NCBI GenBank assembly: GCA_006384855.1
Contig: VCJN01003306.1
Location: 58,223 to 122,222 of the forward strand
Reading direction: 5' to 3'
DNA: 64,000 nt
Source: Tetraselmis striata
Lineage: Eukaryota > Chlorophyta > Chlorodendrophyceae > Chlorodendrales > Chlorodendraceae
The position numbers were made by a program, and so were the translations under genes. Shown piece after piece: positions 12,511 to 22,736 of this stretch. The first letter of the stretch is position 1, and each line of letters opens with the position of its first letter. The notes under the pieces were generated by a model that had not been told where the DNA came from, ran no database searches, and saw only the letters and a program-made list of their open reading frames with translations.

Positions 12511-12545
<35 letters not shown>

Positions 12546-13680
12546 TCGCTCGGCTTTGCTCTACAGGGCCTCACCCCACGCATGTTCCAGATTCTGAGCC
12601 AGCCCGCGCCTGCCAAGCCTGCGCCCGCCGCCAACACGTATGCCTCCAAGCGCTCCCTCAAGATGGGCACCGCTGACAGCGACCCCAAGAGCAAGCAGAA
12701 CGTGATCGCGAGTGGCAAGGTGGACAAGAAGTGCGTGCTCCAAAGCCCTAGAAATCTTTCTCACCATGAGCCCCCCCTGTCTCATCCTCCCGTAAAGCTC
12801 AGCCCCCTTGCCACACTCTTTCGCCATTGCCTGCATCGGCAGACACGGATCACAGGTGTCCAGTTATGTTATTGTTCTCAAGTCACAGCCCAGGGGGAAG
12901 TGGGGAGCAGGGAAGGGAGGTCATGGGTCCATGGCCGGCATGTGGATCGAATGGGCTGAGCTGGCCTTGTATTGCGCAGGTACCGCAAGTACATCCGCCC
13001 CTCGCACGGCTCCGCGGAGGAGAGCTACCTCGCGCTGAGGCAGAGCATCCTGAGCCGCTACTTCCCCAACGCGGTCGGCTCGGACGACTTTGTGGCTCGC
13101 ATCGAGATGGAGCTCTGCAAGTATGGCTTCACCTCGGAGAACTCCATCGGTGCGTCCTTCTCCTCTTCTTGATTGGTGCGGTGCGTCTGTTCCTCATCTG
13201 CTCCTACCACAGCCTCGCTAACTCCATGCACCCCCCCTCTTCCTCCTCCCCCCCTCTCTCCCACAACCACTTGCAGCTGTGCTCAACCTGTGCCGCGACG
13301 AGATCTGCAACTCGCTGAAGCACAAGATCCAGCCCATCTTTGGCGCACCCTTCAACGTGCACGGCCTTGGCGCGGTGCTGACCTGCGGTGTCACCGGCAT
13401 GGGCGCCGGCCTGAGCCACGCCCCGCAGGTCCGCCCGGGCGCGCGCGAGAAGTACATTTTCTTCTCCTTCCCGCACGTCGCCGTGAACGCTGCGGGCGAG
13501 CTGGGCGAGGTTGGCCGCGCCTCCCGTTCGCACTCGCACGCCTGCGGTGCGCTGCTCAAGGTGCTGGGCGAGCTCAAGAAGGAGGGCAACGCTTGCAGCG
13601 GTCACAAGGTCGGCCAGAAGGAGGGTGAGTCTCGATCGCCAACCCCCCCTATGTGTTATGTAGTTTATTTTCTTGCGGTG

Positions 13681-13735
<55 letters not shown>

Positions 13736-15103
13736 ATGCGCTTTGAATGATGGCCCATTGTCTCTCGAGTGTAACTGCCGCACCGGGACGTGTGCTGGAC
13801 GGGATTTGAGGACTAAGTCCTCTGCCTCTGCTGCTGCCCTCCGCAGTGCACAACGTGATGGACCCTGAATACTCTATCCTGAAGCACCGCCTGGAGCAGC
13901 ACATTGGCGCCTGCGGCATCCCGCACGACAAGCTGCGCCTGGACACCCTGACGCTGCTGGCGGAGGAGGCCATCACGCAGGACCTGGAGTCGCTCATTGC
14001 GCAGAGCGTGGACACCAGCAAGGCCGACTACGCCGTCGTGACCGGCATTCAGATCCACAACTGGGCGGTCGACTTCGAGGACGACGAGCCCAACCTCGAG
14101 TTCGTGCTGCCGCGCTCGGTGTACGTCGTCAACAACGGCGTGAAGACTAACATCGATGTGAAGAACATTTCGGTGCGCTGGAGCTACTTGTCTATTTACG
14201 TATATCATTTTGAATTCATGCACAGAGTTACATTGGACATCGCCTGACATTCAGTGACTGATCGCTACCTCTCATGTGCTCTTCCCCTACTTCGCTCCTC
14301 AGTCCCTCACCCCGCGCATGTTCGAGGCGCTGATCACCAACGGCAAGGTCAAGACCGCTGCGGAGGATGGCGCCATCCATGCGTCGCTCCGCACCCTCAA
14401 GATGGGCGGTGCGGACGACAGCGACGTGCGCGACAAGCCTACGCTCATTGCGCAGCGTGAGACTGAGAAGAAGTGCGCTCCCGCGCCCAATCTTCTGGCC
14501 CTCCCTGTGTTGGCCTCAACATGTTGATGTCCACATGCGACGTCTTGTCGTGCTCTTCTAGCTGGTGTTTGCATGGTTGCATAGCGCACCCCCTGTGGCG
14601 TCTTCTCACCCCTGCGCCGCCTGCTGCTCACCCCAGGTACAAGAAGTACATCCGGGCGCTCAACCTGGCCAGCTTCAACGTGCTGGAGGAGCTGAGCGCC
14701 GAGGCCGCTGCCGCCGCTGCCGCCCCGGCGGCCGCTCCTAAGGTATAATGCGGCGCCACGCCATCATAGTGAGTTAGCCAGCAGGCCACGCCTGCCCTGC
14801 CCACACGCCTGCATGCCCCTGCCCAAGCTGCTCCTCCCCTCGTTACATGTGAGCTGCAGCTCACCGGCGTGCGCTGCGCTGCAGAAGGAGCAGGCCCCTG
14901 CTGAGGCTGAGCCTGAGGCTGCTCCTGAGCCTGAGGCTGCCCCTGAGGTTGCGGGGACCCCGGCCCCGGCGGCCATCAAGGAGGGGACGGAGGAGTCGGA
15001 ACCCGAGAGCGAGCTGGCGGTCACCACCCCTCCCCAGGCGGAGCCCAAGCCTGGAACCGCACTGCAGATGAAGTGGGCCGCGTTCTCTGGCATCAACCTT
15101 TGA
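11182..15103 (+). CDS. Tandem-domain LCIB-like (theta-class) carbonic anhydrase
   Basis: The family interconverts CO2 and bicarbonate, or assists this, in algal CO2-concentrating mechanisms. Ten exons keep one frame of 800 residues: 11182-11410, 11633-11977, 12090-12415, 12567-12730, 12980-13149, 13277-13624, 13847-14172, 14303-14472, 14637-14742, 14885-15103. All introns are GT-AG. Two LCIB domains lie in tandem. Each has LNLCRDE (Cys82, Cys417), TCGVTGMGAGLSHAPQ, FSFPH[IV]AV (His142, His478), SHACGA (Cys165, Cys501) and KADYAV.TG.QIHNW. The Cys-Asp/Arg-His-Cys set expected for zinc binding and catalysis is therefore present twice. Domain 1 (exons 1-4) and domain 2 (exons 5-8) have the same intron positions and phases. 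The C-terminal 75 residues are rich in Glu, Pro and Ala. The frame is open upstream of the ATG to about 10990 without another ATG, so a targeting peptide may sit in an unseen upstream exon. Confidence 0.9.
11414..11436. repeat. Poly(C) tract in intron 1 of the LCIB-like gene
   Basis: The intron begins GTG and runs straight into about 23 C, so the homopolymer abuts the 5' splice site. A similar run of about 31 C lies in intron 3 (12512-12542), and one of about 30 bases lies just after the stop codon (15117-15139). Confidence 0.8.
13678..13735. repeat. (GT)n microsatellite in intron 6 of the LCIB-like gene
   Basis: About 28 GT dinucleotides lie within the intron at 13625-13846. The tract is sense-strand GT. 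Confidence 0.9.
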
Positions 15104-15283
15104 GCGCCCCCTAACCCCCCCCCCCCCCCCCCCCCCCCCTCCCCCGCGATTAGCCCCGATAGAAAGGTATGCGTGCGGCAAGAGCTTGGATATCCGTTGC
15201 AACGACGTCTTTTTGAGCTACTTTCAGCTGCGCCTGCCCCATTCTGAAGTATGTTCCGAGTTGAGCAAGCCGTTGGCTGCAAC

Positions 15284-15288
15284 TGTAA
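15284..15288 (+). terminator. Probable polyadenylation signal TGTAA (LCIB-like gene)
   Basis: TGTAA, the usual green-algal poly(A) signal, lies about 180 bases after the stop codon. This is an inference from position and motif only. Confidence 0.5.
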
Positions 15289-15460
15289 TAATGACCCCGC
15301 ATACTGTCCCTCGTGTGCTGGAGGCGGCGGACACAAAATATGCGGATGAGTGACGGTGGTGGCAGCATGCCACGAATCCGGGCAGTAGATGGCATGAGCA
15401 GACCCCTGGCGGGTTTCTGTGCTGGGAACCACGTAATACCACCTGCAATTATATGCATCG

Positions 15461-15912
15461 CCTTCTGTTGCGGCGGACCAGGTGTCTTCCGCCCCGGTCA
15501 CCAGTACTACCCTTTTGTGGTCGAGGACTTCGGCCCCTTCGAAAATTCCGCCCTAACGGTGGTCTACATCTTCGCGGTGTTACTTGATGTGCGCAATTTC
15601 CCTGGCGGTCCTTCTGCCCCGACTTCATGCTTCTTTTGTGGTCAGTCCGTCCAGGCTCTTCGGAACTTTGCCGCCAGTTGTCGCTGAGTTCTGCCATCAC
15701 CTGTCGCGCGCGCGGCGGGGGTTGTCGCAGCGGGTCTCTGCTTGCGTGCATGGTACCTCGGGCGGCCTTCTCTCTGCCCGAGTGCAGATGTCCAGGTCTC
15801 ATTCCGCATCCGCTTCTGTTGCTGCTTCCACCCCGCAGTTGCTGTGGTGGACGTTTCCTATTGCCTTTCCATCATTGGGTGATCACCTGATCGCCTTTTG
15901 CAGCTAGCCATG
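15461..15912 (+). mobile_element. 3' end of non-LTR family B (copy 1)
   Basis: The translation contains YYPFVVED followed by SALTVVYIFAVLLDVRNF, as in the copies at 40.84 and 42.1 kb. This resembles the F.PFV.E..GR.G segment that ends the endonuclease region of many RT elements. It then drifts out of frame. The 3' end is a shortened form of the family terminus (GGTGAT..CCTGATCGCC and TTTTGCAGCTAGC). It is a truncated, dead copy. Confidence 0.65.
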
Positions 15913-16039
15913 CAATAAACTAATTAGACGTATCGCCTTCTGTGTTCATCACATGCAAAAAATGCAAATGCAATATCTGCCTGGTCAATCGGTTACCAGC
16001 GTTGTTAGTTTTTTTTCGCCCCCGGGACCAGGTGTATCA

Positions 16040-16215
16040 CCGTTTTTTTTCCCACCCCCGGGACAGGACTGGCACCAGTGAAACCCTTGCAGCGTCTCTA
16101 CGACGGCCGTTTAGGCAGCAATCCAGTTACGGAAAGCCAGTTAGGCGACGCTCCGTTATAGTCATCAAGCAAATTGCCGAAGCATTCTGCAAGACTAATT
16201 GAAGGCCAATGACGG
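16040..16215 (-). mobile_element. LINE family C, 3' tip only
   Basis: Starting at CCCGGGACAGGACTGGCACC, this matches the 3' untranslated end of the LINE copies at 19.83 and 62.96 kb for about 170 bases, then stops at GACGGAATTTCCAA. It is a strongly 5'-truncated insertion in minus orientation. A partial extra copy of the tip (CCCCCGGGACCAGG) sits just before it. Confidence 0.75.
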
Positions 16216-16553
16216 AATTTCCAACCACCGTACCAGGTGTAATTGAATGTGTGGGTTCGCGCGCTGATTAGTAATCCTTACGGGTAACTGCAGTACCCGT
16301 AGTAGGAGTGGACCCGTTGTTGATGCCGGTGTAAATGTACGCAAGACGATGCACCCCGCGCGCCCGGACGCCAATAAGGAGCACTCCGGGTTCCTGCTGA
16401 AACGCCGAAACAATGGCCACGTTTTTTCTCGGACGACACTCCGCGAAGCTCTTTTAGTACTTGGTGCAGTGCACCGCTACACCAAATTTGAGCACGAATA
16501 AACTGGAACATCCGCCGGTAGACCTCTAGGCATCGTCGAATTATGGTGGGGGC

Positions 16554-16582
16554 TTGGGGGGGGGGGGGGGGGGGGGGGGGGG
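16554..16582. repeat. Poly(G) tract
   Basis: An uninterrupted run of about 27 G on the plus strand in non-coding DNA, followed by the GAACTG/CAGTTC cluster. Confidence 0.8.
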
Positions 16583-16639
16583 CGCACAGTATTTGTGTCG
16601 AGTATGTGCCAGTGTTGTGCAGATCTCATAGCGACTATT

Positions 16640-16850
16640 TGCGCCGAGTCCGGTCCGGTCGGAACTGTCCGCCGCGGGCCGTACAGGTGAATACAGTTCG
16701 GGGGACCCGAACTCCGAACCGAACTGTGCAGTTCGGATGTCCGGTTCGTTCAGAACTGTCCGAACTGGAACAGTTCGGGCCATGCTGTACCGAGTTCGGC
16801 CAAATTCCTACCGAACTGTGGCCTGAACTGAGCTGAAACTGCCTGATATC
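16640..16850. repeat. Cluster of GAACTG/CAGTTC inverted motifs
   Basis: Within about 200 bases, CCGAACT/AGTTCGG-type hexamers recur more than a dozen times in both orientations, for example CCCGAACTCCGAACCGAACT and CAGTTCGG. Many can pair into hairpins. No reading frame through the block looks like a conserved protein. Confidence 0.7.
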
Positions 16851-16869
16851 AATGGTGTACATGGAGTTT

Positions 16870-17840
16870 CAACATGCTGTGGGCTACAAATTGTAATGAA
16901 AAGAAAAAATACAGGCGGTGTTGGTGTCTACGTCCATTGCACTCCCGGGCTCCCGGCCGCATGGCCAACCATCTAGGTCATGCACGCACGTCACATGCGG
17001 AAGCGTGTGGTATTGCTGCTACCGGCCGAGGCATGTACCGGCCGAGGCATGTACTCGCTACCGGCAGCGGCCGAAGCCTGCCATTCATCCACCAGCTCGT
17101 CCTCCAGATTGAGGTCTTCATCCAGTGCTGCTCCCTCGCAGTCAGGCCGCCTCTTGTTGGCTGCCGCTGCAATGGCACTGGCTTACTCCGTATTTAGGTG
17201 GGGGTATCTTGAGGTTGACTGTATCATCACTGCACTCCATCATCACTCATCACCGCGACGATGCTCCCAATGATTGAAACCAATGAAGCTTACATTCCGC
17301 CCCCTTGTAAAATCATCTGTATTTCTACGATGGAACCCTAATCGGTGAGAGGGGGCGAGGCAAGAAGGAGGGGGGAGTGTGGGGAGGGTTGAGGGAGACG
17401 CACCCATAAGAGCACATTACAGCTGCAGCCTCAAATTGGGCTTGAAAGCAGCCTATAGGAACACTCATTCCGCAACTGCTTCGTCTACATTTGATCTGTA
17501 TTTCTACGACCCGTAGTATGCTCTGAAGTCGCAGGCCAGTGCGAGCTCCGAAACCACCAATCTGGCATGAGCTTTGCTTAAGAATCTTTTGACTCTGCAG
17601 CCGCTAAAAATATACATCAGCATATTTCTTGCTGTTTATTGCATGTAGGAGTGAATGAGAGCGCATAGGCTGAAGTGCAATTAGCGGTGCAATGACATGT
17701 AATATCCAGCTAGCTGTTTACTTATTGCAGGCTTGTCGAGCCACATGCTGAAAGAGGTCATATCGCCTGCATGCTGTTTGGTTTATATAATGCAGACACT
17801 ACCGTCAACTTGCAACACAAAGCACTTACAGAGTGTTGTA
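16870..17840. other. Intergenic stretch with a short tandem repeat
   Basis: At about 17019-17056 a CTACCGGCCGAGGCATGTA unit is repeated imperfectly, with a further partial unit. Otherwise no gene was recognised. The segment ends at the 3' flank of the minus-strand gene at 17974-19764. Confidence 0.5.
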
Positions 17841-17843
17841 TAA

Positions 17844-17848
17844 TTACA
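17844..17848 (-). terminator. Probable polyadenylation signal TGTAA (gene at 17974-19764)
   Basis: TTACA on the plus strand is TGTAA on the minus strand, about 126 bases after the stop codon. A second TGTAA lies at 17826-17830. Confidence 0.45.
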
Positions 17849-17973
17849 GAGTTTATAGTTTTACTTACGAGAGCAGGAGACAGCAAGAGACTATGACATC
17901 CCCATTGTTGCTTCTGCATTTTCATTTTAGCCTTATCATAATACAAATACACGTATGAAAGTTCTGCTAAGGT

Positions 17974-19764
17974 CTAATATGCAGTTCTCCGCCGGTTCGG
18001 CACTGACACGGATGGCATGCTGGCTGTCCTGCCGGTAGAGAATGACCCGCTGGAAATGTCAAGCCGCAGGTTGGAGGCTGCCGTCTTCAAAAAATCAGGC
18101 ACGCTGCTTCTCAGAGCCTTCTGTCCCGTTTGCTGTTTCTGGGCAGCGTTCGCATGCGAACTCCGAGACATAGTTTGCTTGAGTTCTTGGGTCTTGTCGC
18201 TGAGAGTTCTGCGACCGGCCCTATGTTGCAGCGGATCTTGGGGCGCAAGCTCGGAGGCGTACCACTCCGTCAGATCGTCGACGTGTAGGCGGCTCCTGGG
18301 AACATGCATGAAAAGCTGCACGAAAGCACGGGCCACCTCTCCTTCGTCCCAGCCCAGCCGACGCAGACCTCTGACGAAGCCCCGCCCGCTCACGTCGAAG
18401 CTCCCCGCTGCTGCCGGCTTCCCTTCCATTCTGAACACCGCTTCGGCACGCTCGACAGCTAAACTTTTGGCAGCGTTCGTCGTTTGTTGCTCAGTTTTCA
18501 CCGGAATCTCGCCCCGACCGGCAGCCACGCGCGGTAGCCTGACGCCACGCTTGGGGCTGATAGTGGAAGAAGCGGCCTCCGACAACCGGGAAAAGTATCC
18601 TGCCCGGACGCTTCGCGCGCTGCACAGAGGCTTGTCGGGCTGGCCCGCCGCGACGCCGTCGGTAGACGGGCGGCCTGTCGGCCGAGCCACCTTGTGCCTC
18701 TCGCCCTTGCGAGCAGCTATGCCGCTATGGGAACCTAAACTAGCGTTAGAAATTCCATCCCGGCCGATATGAACGCGGCCGACTGCGCCGGCAGCGACCA
18801 GAGGGCTTCGGCGGCCGCCCAGATGGACCGGCTGTCGCGACGATTTGGCATTCAGGGGCGGCGACCCATCGCCCGTCCGTGTCAGCTGAGTGACAGAAGG
18901 CCGCCGGCAACCGTTTCGAAAACCTGCAAGATAGCCGGCGCTATCCAATGTACGGCGACGTTGGCCCGCTTCTGCGGCACGGCGGCACGGGTCGATCGGC
19001 GCGCGGGTAGCGGCCGCAGCGGGCCCGGCTCGCCGCGCCTGCTGCAGCTGCACGAACTCCAAAATCGCGGGGAAGTGGTCCAGGAAGACGTCGGCCGCGA
19101 CGCGGGCATCAGGCTTAGAGCTCCTGGCCATCGCCTCGATCAGCTGGTTCAGGGTGGTGTTTAGAACCGAGTTGCCCAGGACCTGACAGAGCACCGCCTG
19201 GACGGTGTCCCGGCTCAAGCCGCCCTGCTGGCCCGGATCCTGCTCCGACGCCGCGAGAGCGTTGTAGACGCGACCGGCCAGCCGCTCCAGCTCGACGCAA
19301 CTCAGCCGAGTCAGTAGGCGGCCGGGCGGCAGCATGGAATTCACGTCGGCATGGATATATGACGACGTCATCGCTTGCAGCGCCCCACTGGTAGAGCCCA
19401 CGCTCGGGAGGGTCATAGGGTTGGTTGCAAGGGGAGTCGGGTGACGGTGGAGGACGCTCGCTAGGGTCGTCGTCGTCGAGTACGCCAGGATGCTGGTGGA
19501 ACGCGACGCCGTCGCTCGCGCGCGAGTACGGCCGTACGGGTAACGCCAGCTGTTAAGTACAGTGAAAGTAGGAACGCCTTTTGTTACTACAGGCCGCAAA
19601 ATAATAGGGCCATAGGAACAAACTCGTGAGAAGGCTGCACGCCACATGCCATGGCGTCGAATCACTTTATTCAGTGCTGTGCGAGCGAGAGGGCTGCTGA
19701 TATTAGCCCTGTGCACCTCCACCCCCATCGAACTGCAGTACTGTAGCAGCAGCCCATGCCCCAA
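17974..19764 (-). CDS. Intronless EF-hand-like protein, paralogue of the gene at 44.9-46.0 kb
   Basis: One uninterrupted frame of up to 596 residues. The better start is probably the ATG at 19416 (about 480 residues), because sequence similar to the paralogue begins only after it. Two regions match the EF-hand protein at 44922-45996. The N-terminal part runs from ELERLAGRVYNAL to VFLDHFPAILEFVQLQQARR. The C-terminal part contains AFVQLFMHVPRSRLHVDDL followed by TEWYASEL, aligned with YVKLFVDAERSRVNRDEF and TNWYIEEM. The calcium loops themselves are not conserved (for example MEGKPAAAGSFDVSGRG), so calcium binding is doubtful. The middle 200 residues and the tail are Arg-, Ser- and Pro-rich and look disordered. 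The molecular role is unknown. The absence of introns could mean retrocopying. LINE family C is inserted just beyond its 5' side (19826 onward). Confidence 0.65.
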   Translation of the reverse strand: MGHGLLLQYCSSMGVEVHRANISSPLARTALNKVIRRHGMWRAAFSRVCSYGPIILRPVVTKGVPTFTVLNSWRYPYGRTRARATASRSTSILAYSTTTTLASVLHRHPTPLATNPMTLPSVGSTSGALQAMTSSYIHADVNSMLPPGRLLTRLSCVELERLAGRVYNALAASEQDPGQQGGLSRDTVQAVLCQVLGNSVLNTTLNQLIEAMARSSKPDARVAADVFLDHFPAILEFVQLQQARRAGPAAAATRAPIDPCRRAAEAGQRRRTLDSAGYLAGFRNGCRRPSVTQLTRTGDGSPPLNAKSSRQPVHLGGRRSPLVAAGAVGRVHIGRDGISNASLGSHSGIAARKGERHKVARPTGRPSTDGVAAGQPDKPLCSARSVRAGYFSRLSEAASSTISPKRGVRLPRVAAGRGEIPVKTEQQTTNAAKSLAVERAEAVFRMEGKPAAAGSFDVSGRGFVRGLRRLGWDEGEVARAFVQLFMHVPRSRLHVDDLTEWYASELAPQDPLQHRAGRRTLSDKTQELKQTMSRSSHANAAQKQQTGQKALRSSVPDFLKTAASNLRLDISSGSFSTGRTASMPSVSVPNRRRTAY

Positions 19765-20068
19765 GGGTGCAGCCCATGCCCCACGTGATAAGTGTGGCGG
19801 CGAAATAAACGCAGCAAACGGCCGTGTTTTTCCCGCCCCCGGGACAGGACTGGCACCAGTGAAACCCTTGCTGCAGCGTCTCTACGACGGCCGTTTAGGC
19901 AGCGATCCAGCTACGGAAAGCCCTGGGTGGGTGACGCTCCGTTATGATTAGTTCCGCAAAAGTTCTGGGTAGGCGACGCTCCGGTATAGTCATCAAGCAA
20001 ATTGCCGAAGAATCCTGCAAGATTAATTGAAGGCCAGTGATGGAATTCCAACACTGTTGGATCACCGT

Positions 20069-20740
20069 CTAAAACACTGCCATGAAAATACCCGGCACTG
20101 ACCACGAAAGGTCCGCCCTACCCGTTCGGGCGGCGTCGGCCCATTCGAGTAATGCGAGTTGGGTCAAGCCCATCCCGCGGAGCAAAGCATTTCGGGAGTG
20201 CGATACACGTGCAACAAAAACAGCACTGTGAGGGAGGGCCCGACGCCATAGCTGGAACATTTTCCCACCCCCAGTAAAATCCAGGGCGCCGTGAAGGGAG
20301 GAGGGGACCCCGCCCAAAATAAAGGCAGTTAAGTCCTCAATTGTTGACGCCATAACATGACTACTAATAGAACCCCTAAACTCCCGAACTAACAACCCCA
20401 AAATATGACGTGATACCCCCACCGCGGGCACTCCACCAACATATGGTTGATAGTCTCAGATTCACCACCGCCACATGCAGGGCAGTGTTCAAGGAACCGC
20501 TCAGGCATGGCATGAATCCGGGCAAATCGGCGGGCATTGGGAAATTATACTCGGGTAGTGCGTAATTGCATCATAATGTGCAGCCCGGCCACAACCCCCG
20601 CGGGGACACACGCACCGTACTGTGGCAATGGGATTGACGCAGAACACGCATGGACATATATATATATATATATATATATACCCAAGGTTTTAGTGCGTGT
20701 TGATGATGCCGACGATTCGTAACGCGCCCACACCCACGGC
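20069..20740 (-). pseudogene. LINE ORF2 C-terminal fragment
   Basis: Open pieces on the minus strand encode WARYESSAS, then VPAGVVAGLHIMMQLR, and finally DLTAFILGGVPSSLHGALDF up to a stop near 20069. They align with the copy at 63159-63785, which also keeps the zinc-knuckle motif CPACGGGESETIEHMLVEC. A (TA)n tract at 20648-20680 interrupts the reading. The fragment is non-functional. Confidence 0.7.
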
Positions 20741-20839
20741 GCACCCGCACGGTGTTTAAAATCGGCGACTAGCAGTGCACACGACGTGAACGAGAGCCTC
20801 TAGACCACCACCCATGGGCCCTTATGGGCTAGGGGTGGG

Positions 20840-21914
20840 ATATGGGCCGAGTCATAGAGGCCATGCGCCGACGATTAATCGCACCTAGGATAGACCGTTG
20901 CAGCGACGGCCCTAGGCCACAACGCATGGGCTTGGTCACAACGCCTACCCCGCGCGCCGCCGACCATATTGCCTGGATAAATTGGTCGGCGCCGGTGTCT
21001 AGGGACCCCCCTTCCCGAGGGCCTGCCGTCCACATGTGGGTCATTCAGAGGGGCGAGCACCGCGAACGGATTAGCGGTGATGAAATCGTGGAGCAGCTTC
21101 GGCCATTCAGAGGGAGAGTCACCGTGGGCCGGTTTGGGAATGGATCTTGTAGACATGCTTTCATGCAATAGTAAGAGGTGGACGGGTATCCTCATGGATG
21201 GCGCCCACAGGGAAAGAAGACAAGATAGGGAAGTGAGCGGATGTGTCCCAAGAGTAGTCCACCCATGCGGAGGGCGTGAGATGGGGGGGGGGGGGGGGGG
21301 GGGCTATGGTAGGGGGCCATGCGATGAAGTGGTCGAGAACGCGACAGCTGCCCCTCCGGTAAGTGCCGAGTTTTCGCGCCGATACATCCCTCGGCTTCAT
21401 GAGTTTACCGCCAGGAAGACACCGCCAACGCCGGAGTAGAGCCCCCAACTCCTTTTTATTCATGTTTCACCCCCCCCCCCCCCCCCCGACCACGATTATA
21501 TCCCTCGGAGAATTCGACGTATGAAGCCGCGCCAACTCTTCGCGCCGGCGGTCCCGATACGGTTGCCCATGTAAGCATGTGGCCAAATATGCCGAGATAA
21601 ATATAGTGGCCGCGGAGTCACAGCAACCTCCCCCCTACCCGGACGCAGGTCCAACATGGGTGGGGCGAGCCGACTGCCCGCGCCCGATACGACGATGGAC
21701 TAACACACAACACCCACGTTCCGATGCAACGCGGACACCAAATGAATAGTAATCAAAGTACCCATTAAAACGCACTCGCATATCGGTCGCCCTAACCGTG
21801 GTCTCCTGAACGAACATAACAGCCACGGATCACTCAATTGCAGCGCGCCAACATCCTCCAACTTAGAAGACAATCCATTCACATTCAGCGTCGCAACGCG
21901 CAGGTGGGCGGGCA
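20840..21914 (-). pseudogene. LINE AP-endonuclease fragment
   Basis: From an ATG at 21914 the frame reads LRVATLNVNGLSSKLEDV, the typical start of LINE apurinic/apyrimidinic endonucleases. After a frame change MFVQETTVRATDMRVRF carries the QET catalytic motif. Further fragments at 21195-20875 include SEWPKLLHDFITANPFAV followed by NDPHVDGR. Frameshifts and the 21283 poly(G) tract break it. Confidence 0.7.
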
Positions 21915-22402
21915 TGGGATGGAAGGGAAAGGGCGAGGGAAGGAGAGGAGGGGGAGGGCGGGTGGCGTGGCGATCCCAGTACGAGCGGTGTTCCCGCAAG
22001 TACCACATCCCACCGGCCTGCAACACGTTGTAAACGCCCGCGGACATGCGCGTCCTGGCCTCGGGTTCAAAACACATCAAAGCGCAAGAGCCCATCCCGC
22101 TGCAACACATGATTGATCTTCGGAATGGCCGAGGGCCGGCCATTCAATGCCCGATCAACGCGGTGCCAAAAGGCAGGTAATGTCGATGCCCCCCCCCCCA
22201 CCCCCCCCTTTAACAACAACACACACATCGCAGGGACGCCCCAGCGTCCCCGGCTAGGTGCCCAACTGTCCGGGGCGAACCCCCGTCACTATGACGGCTG
22301 CACCCGGTGGCGCGCGGCTGCCCATATCGGGGCCCACCCTACCGGAGCTACGGTTATTTTACACCTTAGGCGGGAAAAGTCGGTGATGCGGTAGGGTCGT
22401 CC

Positions 22403-22736
22403 TTTTTGGAGAATGTGCTCTGGCTATGGCACACGATGCCCCACTGCTTATCTGCTGATGCGAGGATGGACGACATGGCGCGCGCGGCGCATGCAAGACT
22501 GCTGCGAAGACTTAGTACATTATTCACAATCAGCATTAGTGTGAGGACGCACGCAGCAACTAGTTGCGCCAAGCCGCCCCCGCACGCACTTGCGCGCCTA
22601 GTGCGGCTTGCCTTTTACTCGCCCCTTCGGGGCTGTGTGACCCCTTCCTTTGTCTCAGCAGCTTGCCACCTTGCTGCATCTCACTGCACCTCGATCCGTG
22701 CGAGCTCCGCACAGCCATGCCTCCGGGGCTGCGCTG
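22403..22736 (+). repeat. 5' LTR of the copia element
   Basis: Shares GTGCTCTGGCTATGGCACA, GATGCGAGGATGGACGACAT and GCGAGCTCCGCACAGCCATG blocks with the 3' LTR. Its first bases are altered (TTTTGGAGAA instead of TGTTGGAGAG). Confidence 0.75.

Larger units (their letters stand above)
19826..22143 (-). mobile_element. LINE family C with AP-endonuclease and C-terminal zinc knuckle, RT deleted
   Basis: On the minus strand the element starts with an apurinic-type endonuclease near 21914, passes a C-terminal zinc-finger region (20740-20069) and ends in the 3' untranslated tail whose last bases are the complement of CCCGGGACAGGACTGGCACC. The RT expected between endonuclease and zinc knuckle (about 2-3 kb) is absent, and the join falls near 20750-20830. 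Matching C-terminal ends lie at 62960-63790, with 3' tips at 16.04, 27.6 and 36.54 kb. Poly(G) 21283-21303, poly(C) 21472-21487 and C-rich 22192-22209 tracts interrupt it. Confidence 0.8.

Noticed and set aside
16543..16783. Open frames with poly-Gly or poly-Pro on either strand across homopolymer runs (also 11158-11556, 39555-39752, 46066-46317, 61635-61847)
   Set aside because: They are produced by poly(C)/poly(G) tracts in introns or non-coding DNA and have no flanking conserved sequence.
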